The notes under the pieces are model-generated. The model had not been told where the DNA came from. It ran no database searches and saw only the letters and a list, made by a program, of their open reading frames with translations. The position numbers were made by a program, and so were the translations under genes. From Gordionus sp. m RMFG-2023 (Eukaryota > Nematomorpha > Gordioida > Chordodea > Parachordodidae), in the NCBI RefSeq assembly GCF_954871325.1, contig NC_088778.1, forward strand, positions 21,809,120 through 21,873,119: a DNA stretch of 64,000 nt, given 5' to 3'. Position 1 is the first letter of the stretch. Each line of letters starts with the position of its first letter. Positions 48,374 through 61,576 of the stretch are shown piece after piece.

Positions 48374-51300
48374 TTCACGAATGATACAAATACAATCAGA
48401 AATGAGTGAACGAGCTATTGAACTCCTAGCTATCCCAGAGAATGATAAATATTTTATTTTGGATTTAGGGTAAATGCGTTATAATTTTGCCAATTTATAA
48501 TAAAGATATGAATATATTTCTCTTGTTGGTAATTCCTAATACTAAATGATTTAAAATATTTATTTTTTATTTTAGTTGTGGTTCAGGTTTGAGTGGAAAT
48601 TGTATTTCAGAAGCAGACCACATGTGGATAGGAATGGATATAAGCACATCTATGTTAGGTTTTTAAATTTATCTTTATATAATAAATTAAAATAATATTC
48701 TTAGATATTGCCATTGAAAGAGAAGTGGAGGGAGATTTAATACTATCAGATTTAGGCCAAGGTATTCCCTTTAGACCTGGTTCATTTGATGCTGCTATAA
48801 GGTATTAAATATAAATTATCCTTTTATTATATATTTTAAAAATTTAGTTTTTAAGTTTTATTTTTCCATTTGAATATACATTTATTAAATTGGTGCAGAG
48901 CCATATATTTGAGGTTTACACAATATTACTTTAGCTAAAATCTTATTCTGGCCATTTTTAAAAACCTACCCATATCAGGCTTTTTAACAACACTGGATTT
49001 GATTCATTTTTAATTCGATATTAAAATAATTTATAAGATGTTTTAATTTATTATTTAATTTTTTATAATAAAATTCTGATTCTAAATCAAAAATTAACAT
49101 CAGAGATCAGCATGGCATGAAAACTTAACTAAAATAAATTTGATCTAGGAAACCTGTATAATATTTTTCCCAGCTGGGCCAAACAAATTATTCAAAAAAA
49201 ATTTTAGCCAAACTGGCCTGGAATTTTTTAAATCTTTGAAATATCAAATTTTTTTCCTCATAAAGAATATTTATAGACCTAACTAAATAAATAACTGGTT
49301 GGGAAGCCTCTATAAAATATTTTTAGTCATGCACTGATCCTTGAACCATATTCTGGCAACCCTTTATATAAATATTTAGGCATATCTCTTAAAAATATTC
49401 ACTTATAATAAGATATAAGTTCTTTTAAAAAAATAATTTATACTTTTGTTAATTCTTTATCATTAAATTATTAAGGCAACCTAAATTGAAAGGGTTCTAG
49501 AGACCTGAAAACGGTTTTTTCCACCGCCTGCTATGCAGTACCGATGATTTTTTAGACCTAGACCCAGCCTGTTGAAGCCTGAATTTTTTAGGCTTATAGG
49601 GAAGGAATCTCAAAATATAAATTTTATTTTTTATTAAATGTTATGAATTAAATTTAAATATTCACTATTTTTCTTGTATTCCAGAATATCATATGAAAAT
49701 GAATAGTAAAAATTTCACACCAGATATTTTTTATTCATACAGGCAAAAAGAGAATAGGAAGAAAATGTAATTGAAATTTTTTGGGCCACAGGCTGGGCTT
49801 ATATTTGATTTTTGTTACTACTTGATCGGCTGATATGTCGACCCTGCAGGACGGACTCTATGAATTGTTATGCATAAAATGTGATCCGGATGGAATGATG
49901 CCTCCTTGTTTGAGGACAAAATAAAGATATGTTTAAAATAAAACCTTATTAGTTTCTATTTTCTAAAAGTATTGTAAAAACCTTAATTTAGGGGTTTTAA
50001 AATAAATAATATTACCTAGCTAACCCTCGAGATTTGACCAAAACATGGCATAAATGTTTGGCCCTCATTGGAAAAGTTTTGAGGCTTATGTAATATTTTT
50101 TTACAAATATCTTGATTTGGCGGTTTCTAAAATTTCTAAATGAAGAATTTTCGAATTTTTTAAGGTAAAACTCAAGCACTCCATAATCAAATATTTTAAT
50201 CGATTGAAATTTATGTGATTAGATAAGTTCAATCCATAACTTTATTTCCAATACGAATTTGATATTTTTATTTTAAAAAATGCATCATGTTTAGTACCTG
50301 ACCTACTTGTTTTTTGTACCATGAATTAACTGATCACTCTACTTCTTGCTAATTTTGTATCTTCTATCATTTTTTTTAAAGTAAATGTAAAAATATATTT
50401 ATATAAGCTCGTGTTAATTTTTTGAACAAAGTGTTTATTTATTCTTATTTAAATTACTTTCGGGCAGCTGTTAACTGGTGGTAGAATGTATTTTGAGACC
50501 TTTTACGATCAAGATTTCTTAAAAAATTATTATAAGTATTTTATTTTTAAAAAATGATATTAATTATTTTTTATTATACCACAAAAGCATATCCGCCTTA
50601 CAATGGTTGTGCTCTGCTGACAATAGACAACAATCGATACCTAAAAGACTATACAAATTCTTTGTCACTTTGTATTCTTCATTGGTATAATAAAATAATT
50701 AGTATTTTTTCTATTATTATTATTTTATTAATAATGCTCTACCAAAGAGACGTAATGCACGAGCCATTTTTCAAATTTATCCTGACTGTGATGCACAGGT
50801 TTTTAAAAAACTTATTATATTTGAATGCCTTCTATTTATTTTATACTTTTTAAAAATTGATTATCAAAATATTAAAATTATAAGACCATTGGCGTTGCTA
50901 GCTCTCTCATAATTTTGATAACATGTTTCTCTTAACTAATTTAGGCGTGCTCATTGTACGCCGTTTGCCCCTCTCTACTGACGCCAATGTTCGATATTTG
51001 AAATAGAAAAATAAAAATTATATATTAATAATCGATTAATTTTAATAATTTAATGCAAAAGATAGAGTTAATAACGAAACAAGCTATGCGAGCCGGTTTT
51101 ACAGGTGGATTAGTTATCGATTTCCCTAATAGCTCTAAGGCCAAAAAGTTTATCATAAAAATTAATGTATAATATCAGACTGTCGATTTAATATATAGGT
51201 TTGGCGGTTAAATAATTAAATTTTGTGGAAGTAATCTTTAAATGAAAATTCATAAAGATTCAGTAGTTATTTTTTTACACAGGTACCAATATATATTTCT

Positions 51301-54300
51301 AAATAATTTCAATCTTATTTTATGACATGATAGAGGCATAATAAGAATTAAATCACAGTTTAGAGTTAACCCATATAATTATCAATAGTTATTTATATAT
51401 AAAAATGATAATAACAGTAATTAAAATATCATCTAATATGTTTGTCAAATTATATTCTCTGTGGTGATAGAATATTTATGAGTCCTGAAAATGCTTTTTC
51501 GACCGAAACCTCTATAGCTAGGACTAGTGTTGTTAAACGGCTCGTTTTGAGTCGATTTTTAAAAACGGCTAACTCAATATTTCAACTAGAATAATATAAC
51601 GCAAGCCTGAAGATTTTGTTTGTAGAAGGAACAAAGGTTTAGACATCTATTACCAAAATTTTGAGGCTTCGGCAATATTTTTCTGGCTAAAATATTGAGT
51701 TAGCCGTTTTTAAAAATCGTCTCAAAACGAGCCGTTTAATAACACTAGCTGGGACTAGCATAGCAATTTTTACTAATAGATAAAGTTCGGGTTATCTAAT
51801 TTTCTACATTTCACATATACCAATATTTCATCCCATCATTTTATTTCATATAAATATTATTTCAAAAACCAATATAACATCCCATGATTATATATCAAAA
51901 TATCAATAAACAAATGAAAATTCAAAACATATTCTTCTCGAAAATATATTGAAAAACATCCATAAATGTCAATTATAAATCGACAGATACAACTGTATTC
52001 TTTTGTGTATTATGTGGCATATTTGACATTTGTTATCTCTCTTTAGGAAGGGCTATAATTGGGGAGGGGCGCACATAAATATTAGAAAAAATTTTAGCTT
52101 CCCAGGTAGATAATTTTTTTTATATAATTTATGCAATCAGAGTACGACAGAAAGAAAGAAAAAAAGTCAACGACCACAATAAAATTAGCCATATTTATCC
52201 TCTGAGGAATGAATAGTATTATATAATTATTAGGGTTAACTGCTATGGTGTTCATTTATATTGTTTTTTTTATTTGTTCTGATGATTCACCCATTTTAAG
52301 TCTAATAAGTTGTAGTAATGTTCAATGTTCATATAAGATTAAACTAACACATGTGCACAAAAGTTAAATATTATATAGAAGATTAATCCCTCATATGATG
52401 AATTTACAATCAATAAATTTGATAAAGTAATTTTAAACTTCTCACTTTAAAATTTTTATACATTTATTAAGTTCTCAATGTAAGGAGAACTCAAGGCCAA
52501 TGAAAGATTTAACATTTAGTGTGGAGAGTAATGACATTAAGTATTTTAAATTCTTTTATTTAAATATATATTATTTTTAACTTGAATTTGAGGTTTGGTT
52601 GTTCTTGTATTAAATATTCTAAATAATGATTGGAAATAATTTACCTATCCTTAATTTTAGTAAGTAGAGATATAAAAGAATATATATTTAAATAAAGAAT
52701 TTAAAATGTTGCTTTATATCATTAATCACCACATTATGTGATTAATCTTTCCTTGTGTTGAGTTATATTTACATTAAGGACTTGTTAAATATATAATAAA
52801 AATTTTTTATTTTATCAAATATATTGTATTGTTTATTTATTCATCACATGAGGGATATATCACTAATCAACGTTAATTAATTTATACAGGGATACGAACC
52901 CGGCAGGATACGAACCCGGCAAAATTTTTGTCCATGTTCGGTTTAAGGTTTAAAAAAAATAGGTGGGTTTGGTTCAGGGAAATATTTTTGAACCCGGGTT
53001 TGGTTCCGGGTTCAGCTCGGGTTTAAGAATTTTTAAATTGATAAAAAAAATCTATATTTAAATCATAATTAAAAAAACTAGACATAAATTTAGTATAAAA
53101 AATAAATTTTTTATTTTATTTATAGGCAAAATATTGTTAAAAATATAAAGCATAGTCAAGCATCAATTTTAAAAATTTTTACTTTGACTTGTTCCCTTTC
53201 ATTTTCCTCTAATTAATAATCTTTGAGAATAAGTTAAAAATTAAAAATAAATAGCGTATATGAATTTAATTGTTCAAAATTTATTAACACTCCAATAGGA
53301 ATCTGAGAATAAATTTAAAAATGGCGTAAATGAATTAAGTTATTTAAAATTTATTAACATGCTTCAATTAATTGGAAATCTGAAAATATTATAAAATCTC
53401 AATTAAATTGTTAATATTTATATTTAAAATTATACAAATATCATATATGATTTTTGTCAATACACTGAACCCGGTTGAACCGGGGTCAAATAAAATTCCC
53501 GGGTTCGGTTCGGGGTTTTGAAAATTTGATAAACGGGGTTCAGGTTCGGTTCGGGTTCAGATTTGTTTCCAAGACCCATGTTTTCTTCTCCGGGTACGGT
53601 TCGAATCCCTGAATTTATTTTTACGAATTTATTTTTAATTGAATTTTTAATTTATTATATGATAAATACTAAATAGATTATCTTTCTATATTGTGTGTCT
53701 GTGTTGGTTTAATTTTATATAGGGCTGTGCCGATCCACATATTTTTCACCGATCCGATCCGATATTGCTTTAAACCCGATTCGAAACCGATCCGATATTA
53801 TTACTGATTTTTAATCACCCCCATTTTAACCAAATGTAATTAAGAAATCTATTTTTTATGCAAAAAATCGAATTATGAATAATTTAATTTTTTTATTTCT
53901 ACAATTAAGACTATAATAAAAAAATATATATTTAATAATAGGGGTGGCCTAATGTAGATGTATGCTTGGAAACAGAAGTAAGAACAAGGACGCAGGTTCA
54001 ATCCTGGTAAGGATATAAAAACTTTCAAGTTTTTCTTCGATGACTGATGTGTAAAGACATATGGTATGATGAATTTCGGAGCTTAGAGATGACATACCAG
54101 TCACCGACAGGCCTGGACAGCCGGGTGCTAAGGATACATGTCCAATAAACAAAATGAAGGAAACAAATAAAAATATGAAAGCTAAAGCGTTCCCTCCAAG
54201 CGACGCGCAGTGTATAGACCTCCATCCTGTGAAAAGTAAAGTAAAGGTCATAGCAAAGAAGACAAGATTATCAAGTTTGAATATTGGGACGCTTAAAGGT

Positions 54301-57300
54301 AAGACGAGAGAATTGACATCAATGTTGAACAAGAGAAAAGTTGATATAGCGTGCATACAAGAGACGAAATGGGAGGGCAGAAAACTTTCATGATTGGAGA
54401 TGGGTATAAATTGTACTATAATGGAATTGTTAGCAATAGGAACGGTTTCGGCATCATCCTCAGTCAAGATCTAACCTCCTCAGTAGTAGATGTCAACAGG
54501 ATCTATGATAGACTAATGAAGATAAAACTCTGCATTGGTCAATCAATACTACACATCCTTTCAGTATATGCTCCTCAAACGGGTTACAAGGAAGAAGGGA
54601 AAGATGACTCTAGAGCTATCCTTGATGAAGCTGTAATGGAAATCCCTAAGGATGACCTAGTCATAATTGGTGGTGGGTGACTTAAATGCGCATGTGGGGA
54701 AAGCAAGAGATAGCTACAAAAGGCATCATGGTGGTTTTGGATATGGAGAAAGAAATGATGAAGGAGAGCATGTACTAAAATTTGTGCAAGCCTTCGACCT
54801 TGCCTTAACCAACACCCACTATAGGAAAAAAGACAGTCATCTAATATCATATGAAAGTGGTACAAGGAAAACACAGATAGATTACATGCTAATCTCTCGC
54901 AGAAGATTAAAAGATGTAATAGACTGCAAAGTCATCCCAGGAGAAGATATCGCCGTGCAACACAAGCTACTAGTCATGGATTTACACATCTCAAATTAAT
55001 CCACTCAAAACAAGATAAAACTGGAACTAAGCATCAAATGGGGCAAATTAAAAACAATGAAGATGCCTTTGCAATCAATACAAACATTAAAACAATAGAT
55101 TCCTCACAAGTCACTGAAAAAATGTGGACAGACCTTTCATCCAGATTAATAAACACTGCCAAATCGACACTAGGCTTGACAAGGGGAGGTAACAAATTAT
55201 ACAAAGAACTATGGTGGTGGAATGAAGAGGGACAGACCACTATACAGGAGAAAAAAGCCCTTTATAAAATATGGTACAAATCCGAAAACCCAGATGACAA
55301 GACTAATTACAAAAAATCCAAGAAAATAGCTACAAAGGCGGTGGCTAGGGCCAAATCTATGGCATACGAAGGGCAAAATAAAATATACATATTAGCCAAA
55401 CAGCGAGAAAAGAACTCTAGGGATATAAACGGAGCTCCGAAAGTAATCAAAAATAAAGATGGGAAATTGATAATAAAGGAAAAAGAGATAATGAATAGAT
55501 GGAAAGAATATTTTCAGGAGCTTCTCAACTTTAATCCCCACATACTACATTTAGACGAACACTCCCCATGTCAAAACCTTGTACAACCTATAACAGAACA
55601 AGAAATAATCACATGCCTCAAGCATATGAAAAACAACAAAGCTAGGGGTCCAGACGATATTCCAATAGAAAGCCTTAAAGCACTAGGAGATGATGGAATA
55701 CACCTCCTCACAAATCTGTACAATAAAATACTTGGAAATGAAGAGGTTCCCCAAAAATGGAGGCAGAGCTATCTAGTTCCTATCTTCAAAAATAAAAGGG
55801 ATCCACATAATTGTCAAAATTACAGGGGCATAAAACTAATGTCACACTGTCTAAAACTATACGAAAAAATATTAGAAAAAAGACTAAGAGATATAATCGA
55901 AATAGGAGAGACTCCGTTTGGCTTTATGCCTGGAAGATCAACAACCGATGCTATCCACGCAATTAGGCAAATGAGTGAAAAATACAGGGAAAAGAACAAA
56001 AAGCTACACATGGTCTTTCTCGATCCAGAAAAGGCCTTCGATAGAATTCCAAGAAAACTTATCTGGTGGGCGCTACGCCACAAAAAGGTTCCCAAAAAAG
56101 ATATAAGAATAATACAGGATATGTATATGGGCCATACAACAATGGTCAGTAGCACAACAGGTACTTCAGCAGGCTTCACAATAGCCCAAGGAGTTTATCA
56201 AGGGTCGGCTCTCAGCCTACTTCTCTTCATTACAATAGATGTATTAGCACAGTCTATACCTTAAACAGTCCCGTGGAATATGATATTTGCAGATGATATT
56301 GTGATACTTGCCGAATCTAAGGATGAAATGAAAGAAAGATTAGTGAGTTGGATAAATATCTTAGAAACGCACGGATTAAAAGTATATAGAGAAAAGACGG
56401 AGTATATGGTGATAGGAGGAGATGAAACAGAGAGTATTGATATAAATGAATGGCAGATATCGGCAATTGAAAGCAATATTTGGGCTCTACTATACAAACA
56501 AACGGCACAATAGAAAAAGAGATAAAGAGTAATATTAATCAAGGGTGGTTAAAGTGGAGATCTTTATCTGGAGTGCTATTTGACAAAAGAATCCCACATA
56601 AATTAAAGGGAAAAATTTACAGTTCCATAGTACAACCAACTATTCTATATAGTTCGGAAACATGGCCAACCAAAGAATCAGACGAGAGAAGTCAACAAAC
56701 TATGGAGATGAGAATGCTGGTGTAACAAGAAAGGATAAAGTGCGCAGTACAAGAATACTAAGTAGTTTAAAGGTAGTGCCCATTAAGACTAAGTTAATGG
56801 TTAACAGACTTGTGGTATGAGCACACAATGAGAAGGCCTATGAACTACATAGGAAATAAAGTTGAGAGTTTGGAAGTGATGGGCAAACGTAAAAGAGGAA
56901 GGCCAAAACTTCAATGGGGCCATAAAGTTATAGCCAATATAAAGAGATAAAAGAGATTGTATGAATAATATAAAGTGGAGAGAGATGTTGAAGGAGCTTA
57001 CCACCAGAAAAGGTGAAAGCTAAAGAGAAAAAAAAATTCCATTTTATGTTGGAATTATAAAATTGTAATATTTAATATATAAAATTATAATATATTAGAT
57101 TTTTTTAATAAATATGAGAGCCTCTAGATTTTCTGGAAATAAGCTTCTACTATATGGACTATCTATATCTCCTGCCGTACTGAAGGCAGGCTCAGATGAT
57201 TCCGCAGATAATCGCATTTCGCAAAATTATCTGTCATTTGTAAAATATTTCCATAATTCAGATACCATATTTAAAAAAAATCTTTTATTTAAAATATAAA

Positions 57301-60300
57301 TAAAAAAATTGGAGTTATTTAAAAAGATTTAAAATAAATAAAACTTTGGGTGTTCCTTTCTATTTTTATAAAAAATTATTTTAAAATACTATAAATCTAT
57401 TTTTTAAAAAAAATTTAAAAAAATTATTTAGAAAATATTATAATAATGTAAAATAAATATACATAACATAAAATAAAATAACAAAAAAAAAGAAAAGTAA
57501 AAAGATCGGATCTGATCGGTATTTTTACAGGTATCGGCCCGATCCGATATTTTCGGAAAACGCTAAATATCGGCAACGATTCGATCAGATATTTAATATC
57601 GGCACAGCCCTAATTTTATATGTTTACTTTACTTTAACTTATTAGATTTAAAATGGGTGAATCATCAGAATAAAAATATTCTAACAATAATGATAAACAC
57701 CTTAGAAACTCTACGAATTATATAATAGTATTTAATTTTCTATGGATAAATATAATTACGCATATTCTTTTTCATCATTTTCATTGATTAGTTGTTTCTT
57801 CATATGATTATATAGTTAATTTGTCGTCGATTTGGACATCGTACTCTGATTGCTTAAATTATAATTATAAAAGTATCTACCAGATTTTTTCATTGCTCTT
57901 ACTCATCTTATAAAAATAATTTTTAATTTTTTTCATCTTCATTAAACACGGCTAGTCAAAATTGATATAATGCCATTTGATCGAATTTTTTGTTTTTAAG
58001 AACCTTAAAAAGGCAAGGGTTCGTTTTTGAAATTAAAAATGTACAATATATTTATATATTATATTTTATATAGTTTTGGAAAAACACGCTTTGTCCTCTA
58101 TTATTTTGAAAGATGTTAATAAATTGGATTAAGTGACGCACTACAAGCCCCTTACCCGACTATAGTCCTGTTAATATGTTTCTTTAGTTATAAATTATTA
58201 GTAACATCATATGAGTAAATTATATAATACATTAAAGTTTAAAAAAAGAATCCGGCTGTGTCCAGCACATCAAAAAATGTAATCTAAAATCTTATCGAAA
58301 AAACTTAAAATATGCATTTTTTCCAAACGTTAAATTTTTACGACTTTATAACTAGGCTTCCATAAAGTTTTGAAATGTCTTAAACAGTTTTAAGATTACA
58401 AAAACAATATGTAATATTTAAAATTACATTATTTAATATTTAAAAAATAAAAATTTATATGGACCTGACCAGTTTATAGATGAAAGTAACTCCTTTAAAT
58501 TTTTTAGAAAAGGTACGCTTCAGGTTTATTAATATTAAATTATAAAGGTTCGGTTAGATTTTCAAGGTTCGGTTCGACAATGTATAATAAAATGTATTAA
58601 ATTTATTTTTTTTTAAATAAATTATTTTTAAAGGATATATTTATGCCTTTTTGCTGGGATTAATTTAAACTTTACGCTACCCAAACCAAAACTCGTAAAC
58701 GAAAAAATTTATAAAAAGCTTCAAAATATTGATAGCGATTCCGATGAAATGATGTCTGAAGATAATGAAAATACATCTATGGAGGATGAAGAGAATGCTA
58801 GCGATAATTTTGATAATGACGAGGATATTGAGAAAGGTTATATTACCCAATTTATTTTTATAAAAGCACCATTGAAAAATAAAATTTTTTTATTAGAATT
58901 AATAGAAATTGAAAAAATTTATTCAAAATAACGATCAAGAGTTTGCTTCTTCTCGAAGCAAGGCTTACATTTGAAATTAGAATTTAAAAAAATTATTCAA
59001 AAATTTTTTGAGCAAAAATCTTTGAAATTTTTTTTTTAATGGAGTAACCCACACTGAATTTCAGACAATTTTTCCTAAATTTGATACACAATACTATATA
59101 ATACAATATATTTATTATTAATTTAAATAATTATAAAAAAAATAATAGTAAGATATGAATTAAAAATGTTCAAAATAAAATGTTAAGTTAAAAGTAAGCC
59201 ATTTAGTTAATCTTACATGAAAATTCAATTAAGAACTAATATAGCAGGTTATGATAATAGAAATATAATTTACGATACCAATTTTGCAATATGATGTGCA
59301 CGAAGGGTAATGAATATTTATGACTAATAATTTACAATATTTCAATTTGATACTGGCAATAATAGATAATAAGACAAAACAAACTTGCAAAAAATTTATA
59401 CCAATCATAAGGTTTGATGGGTATTAACATCCAAGATATAAAACTACAATTTAATGTGAATTGATGAGATTATTGAATATGTATGGTGTAAAAAGGGTCT
59501 TTTAGGATATGATTTCGTGACTCGAACTCACTTTATAACAATAATGCAGCTCGAATTATACTATAATTGAATTATTCATTTTTAAATATTTTATTATATT
59601 TCTTATTTTAAAATATTTGTTAGGGCCTCAAACAATAAATAAAAATGCTTCACAAATTCAAAATTCGTCAAAATCATCAAAATGGTATAGAACAATAGAT
59701 AAACTAAATAGATCTATATTTAAGATGGGTCTGTTTTAATATAAATAAGTCATCAGGAAGGGGCATGAGCTTATCTAAAATATGTCTTATTTGAGACAAG
59801 AGCTAGAGACTTCTAGTGTTAAATAATCAGTTAATTTTAGCAGACTCCAGGCTTAACCGAGTTTTATGAAAGATGGTCTAAAATTAATAAGGCATAGGCT
59901 ACTAATGTGCGTCAGCATTACTTAATAAATATAATAATATCTATATATAATTTTAATAAATATAAATAAATATTAATTATGGTGTTGGTCGGCCGATGCC
60001 TAATTTTGACTAATTAGTTGTAGTCAATTTTTATCCTTAACTTAATTACCCTTAGGCTAGATTTTTAGATTACGCAACACTATCAGACGCCCACTTGAGT
60101 TCTCTTAATATTTAAAAATATTTTTTTTATAAAGCATGATTAAATTTATTTATATTGCATTTTTTTAATTTTAATATACATTAAGATGATGTTTTAAATT
60201 TTTTTATATCGAAGCTATAATTTCTAAAAAATTAAAAATTTCATAATACGATAAGCTACCTCAGTAATAAACGCAAATCAAAAAACGTTCTTAAATCAAA

Positions 60301-60487
60301 AAAGGGAAGAAAATGGATTATGCAAAAAAAAGAAACCTGGAAAAGAAGAGGAAAGTAATTAAAAAATATTAATATAATAACCATTATATTGTTTAAAATT
60401 TAAACAAAAATCATATTAAATTTTTTTGACAGAAAAGTAGCGCATGATTCAAAATACACAGGCCGAAAAAGAAAAATGAAATTTTAA
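48374..60487 (+). CDS. BUD23: BUD23, 18S rRNA (guanine-N7) methyltransferase, 5' exon not found
   Basis: SAM-dependent methyltransferase that modifies a guanine of 18S rRNA during 40S maturation, acting with TRMT112. Exons: 48374-48469, 48576-48658, 48705-48801, 50588-50684, 50748-50798, 51062-51147, 58634-58836, 60265-60354, 60433-60487. Visible in order: [21 protein letters not shown] motif I LDLGCGSGLSG, motif [75 protein letters not shown], an acidic insert ([20 protein letters not shown]), [14 protein letters not shown], and the C-terminal [16 protein letters not shown], matching YTGRKRKPRF of the human enzyme. The first listed exon starts in the middle of a codon, so an upstream exon with the RPE...ARKY segment is missing. 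The 58836 and 60265 phases do not match, so one short exon (length 3n+1) was not located. A 7.5-kb intron holds nested transposons. Confidence 0.93.
48802..50587. other. BUD23 intron (after DAAI exon)
   Basis: This 1.8-kb intron contains AT-rich sequence with hAT-like pieces (a TTTTTAACAACACTGG right end near 48988, and a GACCTAGACCCAGCC patch near 49555) but no element with two recognisable ends and no gene. Confidence 0.5.
51525..51747. mobile_element. 223-bp hAT-type foldback MITE
   Basis: The first 58 bp, beginning TAGTGTTGTTAAACGGCTCG, recur as the complement at the right end with only about two differences. The flanking octamers GCTAGGAC (51517-51524) and GCTGGGAC (51748-51755) match at 7 of 8 positions, the target length of hAT elements. 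TAGTGTTGTTAA is a common hAT start. It is nearly all inverted repeat with no gene, and lies in the 7.5-kb BUD23 intron. Confidence 0.88.
52887..53611. mobile_element. Non-autonomous hAT, 725 bp
   Basis: Left end CAGGGATACGAACCCGG and complement of the right end CAGGGATTCGAACCGTACC. Flanking octamers are AATTTATA (52879-52886) and AATTTATT (53612-53619), one difference. The ends are full of GAACCCGGGTT/CGGTTCGGG repeats, as is usual in this type of hAT; the middle is AT-rich without a gene. It is inserted into the right arm of the foldback element. Confidence 0.88.
53941..57045 (+). mobile_element. RTE-clade LINE (BovB-like), nearly full length
   Basis: A 5' untranslated part of about 200 bp, an apurinic-type endonuclease, a reverse transcriptase and a short 3' tail ending in an A-rich GAGAAAAAAAAATT at about 57028-57041 give the usual RTE layout of about 3.1 kb. 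The first 65 bp carry an RNA polymerase III-like A box (TGGCCTAATGTAG) and B box (GGTTCAATCC). Borders are approximate, because target duplications could not be identified in the AT-rich flanks. Base composition of the coding part is visibly less AT-rich than its surroundings. Confidence 0.85.
54154..56725 (+). pseudogene. RTE LINE polyprotein: endonuclease and reverse transcriptase, several frame breaks
   Basis: Endonuclease (54270-54999): [25 protein letters not shown] with the catalytic Glu, [39 protein letters not shown] and the late QHKLLVMDL His. Reverse transcriptase (55038-56513): [61 protein letters not shown] with the first catalytic Asp, [15 protein letters not shown] where the usual LSP is LSL, and [11 protein letters not shown] with the catalytic Asp pair. 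A C-terminal block runs to 56725 ([12 protein letters not shown]). Frame changes occur near 54375, 54672, 55000-55035 (a stop and restart), 56264 and 56500, so it is not autonomous now, but the decay is light. Confidence 0.88.
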
Positions 60488-61576
60488 ATTTGAAAAAATT
60501 GATGCATATGAAGGAAATAAATGAATTGTTCTCAAGAAAACAAAATTTTTACAATGTTTTAATTTTTTAATACCACAAAAAATTTTGAGTGGGAGGGCTG
60601 AAGTTGACAGTGTAAATGATTTTTATTCGACATTTATGAGGGACCTTGGCTAAGCTGAGAGGCATGTTAAAATATTTTATTTGTTAAATATTAAAGTTTC
60701 GAGAATGAAACTCAGTTATATTATAGAAATTGATATGAATATGTAACATAAATATTATATAATGGGACGTGAACCCAGACCTTGAACCCTCGTATTTTGG
60801 CTGAACCCAGACCCGTACCCTTTTTAAAAGTGTAGGGTCCAAGGGTTCTAGGTGTCATAAAAATTTTTAAAAATAAAATATTTTTAAAAAAAATAATATA
60901 AATTTTATTAACTTTTTTTGTGGAATCATTTATTTTATCTTCGCGTTTTTCTTTCAATTTTCTTCCTGGACTTCCATTATATTTAGAGATTGATATCATA
61001 AATTATTTTCCAGTGTAATAATATTTTATTATGTAAATTAATTAATATGCTATGTTATAGAAATACGTTGATTATTTTGAAAGTGAATTATTTTTTAGTA
61101 CAAGTAATAATATTTTAATTTAAATGATAATGATAATGCACAACACGTTGGTCCTCAATTTGTATGAAGCTAGAACGATTATTAAGTTTGAAAGATTTCT
61201 GTAATGATTTTATTATGAGCATGTGAAGTCATTTTGTCGGAAGATGATTGGTGCCAAATAAATGGCCTTACTAGTGTATTAGTTCCTTTAAAAATAACAA
61301 TATTAAGATTACAATCAGAACAATTATGTTTATTTGATTTTAAGGCATATGGATTAGATGCCGATTAGATTTCGAAAAATTTACAAGTCCTTTTTATACG
61401 AAATATTAGAAAACATGAAAATTCGAGAGCAACAATATTTGCATGTTGTATACGCCTCTATATATTTAGACCCTCTATATCAAGTTTTATTGTGTATTGA
61501 GCAAAAACAAATGGCTGAAGACCATCTTAAAGATTTATGGCATAAACAAAACTCCATTATTTTCAATATATTGGAG

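Larger units (their letters stand above)
53720..57612. mobile_element. Non-autonomous hAT split by an RTE LINE
   Basis: Left TAGGGCTGTGCCGATCC and complement of the right end TAGGGCTGTGCCGATATT are near-identical terminal repeats followed by CCGATCCGATAT repeats. The 8-bp duplication ATTTTATA is perfect (53712-53719 and 57613-57620). Without the LINE inside, the element would be about 0.8 kb. It is inserted in the right arm of the foldback element. Confidence 0.92.
52103..57883. mobile_element. Foldback element with arms of about 500 bp, later hit by other insertions
   Basis: The left arm (52103-52600) can be followed as the complement through three pieces on the right: 52660-52886, 53612-53719 and 57613-57883. 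Shared blocks include GCAATCAGAGTACGA, CTGATGATTCACCCATTTTA, ATTAAACYAACACA, CCCTCATRTGATGAAT and TTTAAATATATATT. The centre of symmetry is near 52630. Without the two hAT-type insertions in its right arm, the element would be about 1.15 kb. Tips read CAGGTAGATA and, as complement, CTGGTAGATA. No transposase is present. Confidence 0.8.

Noticed and set aside
53949-54467. 172-codon open frame on the minus strand
   Set aside because: It is the antisense shadow of the RTE endonuclease; the plus strand has all the endonuclease motifs.
55820-56179. 119-codon open frame on the minus strand
   Set aside because: Antisense shadow of the reverse transcriptase, whose catalytic motifs are on the plus strand.
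57114-57299. 61-codon open frame [16 protein letters not shown] after the LINE
   Set aside because: Lies in the remaining right part of the non-autonomous hAT; it has slight resemblance to a transposase end but no diagnostic motif.
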